From Priapulus caudatus (taxonomy: Eukaryota; Priapulida; Priapulimorpha; Priapulimorphida; Priapulidae): a DNA stretch of 64,000 nt. The notes beneath the pieces are model-generated. The model made no database searches. It was not told the DNA's origin and saw only the letters and a list, made by a program, of their open reading frames with translations. Positions 63,202-64,000 of this stretch are shown piece after piece. The DNA is taken from the NCBI RefSeq assembly GCF_000485595.1, contig NW_014577117.1, forward strand, positions 557,839-621,838, written 5' to 3'. How positions within the stretch are numbered: position 1 is the stretch's first letter; the number at the start of each line of letters is the position of its first letter. A program made the position numbers and the translations under genes.

Positions 63202-64000
63202 TGTAACGACTTTGCTCTTCCAGCACTAATATATATTTGTCTCTTGCTCTAGTCCGGGTTAACGAGGGATCAGTAGTAAATTTAACTGTCACTATAAATT
63301 GTTAGAAGTAAACTACAGTAACCGTAATTTCTCATATTACATTATTAGCAGTTGGGCGGTCGGCCAACGGATCAATACTCAGCCTACTGTAGAATCAACG
63401 CGTGTATATAGGGGTAGCTGTAATTCTCACCGTAGTATTGTAAAGTACTGTAGCGACACGATCTGTTCATTAACTGGGTTGTTGGCTGGTTATAGTTCAT
63501 CTTGTCGTTGGATAACACTGTATATGTACGGTAATGCTGTAATTTGAGTCAATGAGTCAAGATAATTGCAGTAATGTAGCTTGACGCACTGACTCAGTCT
63601 TGACGCGCTGGAAATGCTGAAAGTTGTTGTCAGTTGCGTGGTAACCGATAGTCGCGTGATCGCGGGGCTCGCAAGGAGACTGAACCGGAAGCATAATTAT
63701 ATTGTTTTAAATGAAGATTCTTGTATTTAAACTATAATATCGTATAAATCTTAAATAGTACATCTGGTTAAATGATAGTTGGCAATAAAATCGATATGTG
63801 ATAGATTATAACAGACGGGAATAATACAGATGTAATAGTATCGTTTTCCGGTGATCCCTGCCGATCTAACAATATTTTATATAAATATAGCTGTACGCGG
63901 TACGCGCGAGGAGTCGTTCGCCGGTTGTAACACTACCAGGTTAGGAGCTGAAAGAGCCTTAGGCTCATCACTCGGCTGAATTTACTGGGCGTGTTGACTA
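63202..64000 (+). mobile_element. 3' LTR (or its beginning) of gypsy element 5, running out of the window
   Basis: It starts TGTAACGAC after a polypurine tract. A TATA-like ttatataaatata is at 63876-63888. No end (…GTTACA plus flank) is reached before 64000, so the LTR is at least 799 bp. Its sequence is not closely similar to the other LTRs here. Confidence 0.65.

Overview
The window reads as a draft-assembled metazoan genome, probably a marine invertebrate. The reasons are split, intron-bearing coding remnants with consensus GT...AG sites, TTAGGG-type motifs, LTR elements primed by animal-type tRNAs, hAT/Harbinger/MULE/LINE families, a CTHRC1-like collagen-associated gene and two N-runs (38540-38549, 62324-62445). 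I cannot fix the phylum from sequence alone. Almost everything recognisable is mobile DNA or its debris. Only one stretch (36928-37506, CTHRC1-like C-terminal exons) looks like an ordinary host gene, and one transposon gene (Myb/SANT protein of a Harbinger, minus strand 60167-60748) is an intact ORF.

Layout. 1-2220: minisatellite, a truncated Harbinger copy, and a Ty3/gypsy 5' LTR inserted at its break. 2221-5490: that element's decayed gag and pol up to RNase H. 5491-13157: mostly non-coding, with two copies of a telomere-motif MITE and a tandem-repeat element. 13158-17220: a four-exon hAT transposase gene (two lesions) followed by a broken THAP domain. 17265-17900: a 160-bp minisatellite carrying YY1-like motifs. 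18228-20220: copy A of an uncharacterised mobile protein family. 21475-22302: solo LTR. 22940-24866: gypsy RNase H/integrase. 25295-26956: LINE ORF1 interrupted by a 0.74-kb repeat. 27723-31200: second gypsy (LTR, tRNA-His PBS, gag). 31324-34260: a mosaic of LTR, LINE endonuclease, copy B of the uncharacterised family, and the same 0.74-kb repeat. 35370-39880: GC-rich segment, CTHRC1-like exons, a 0.5-kb duplication, small LTR pieces and an RT fragment. 40001-44650: hAT N-terminal module that can be spliced in frame to acidic/basic exons, two of them duplicated alternatives. 43819-44336: solo LTR. 44598-47184: decayed MULE transposase with SWIM finger. 47732-50920: MITE, fold-back and a ~175-bp tandem array. 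52750-57668: LTR element with TSD whose interior is a gag-integrase deletion fusion. 57830-60770: Harbinger (dead transposase, live Myb gene). 61123-64000: 158-bp-arm palindrome, small MITE, and the 3' end plus 3' LTR of another LTR element.

Most interesting: (1) the two copies of the unnamed family share an EEAD...DTD...GCDTT...GKGK motif order reminiscent of PIN/XPG-I nucleases; (2) the hAT-derived candidate gene at 40-44.6 kb whose acidic exons keep compatible splice phases and differ only by multiples of three; (3) MITEs with internal TTAGGG motifs and an 8-bp target duplication; (4) LTRs that each carry a different tandem promoter-like array. All family assignments rest on reading motifs by eye.
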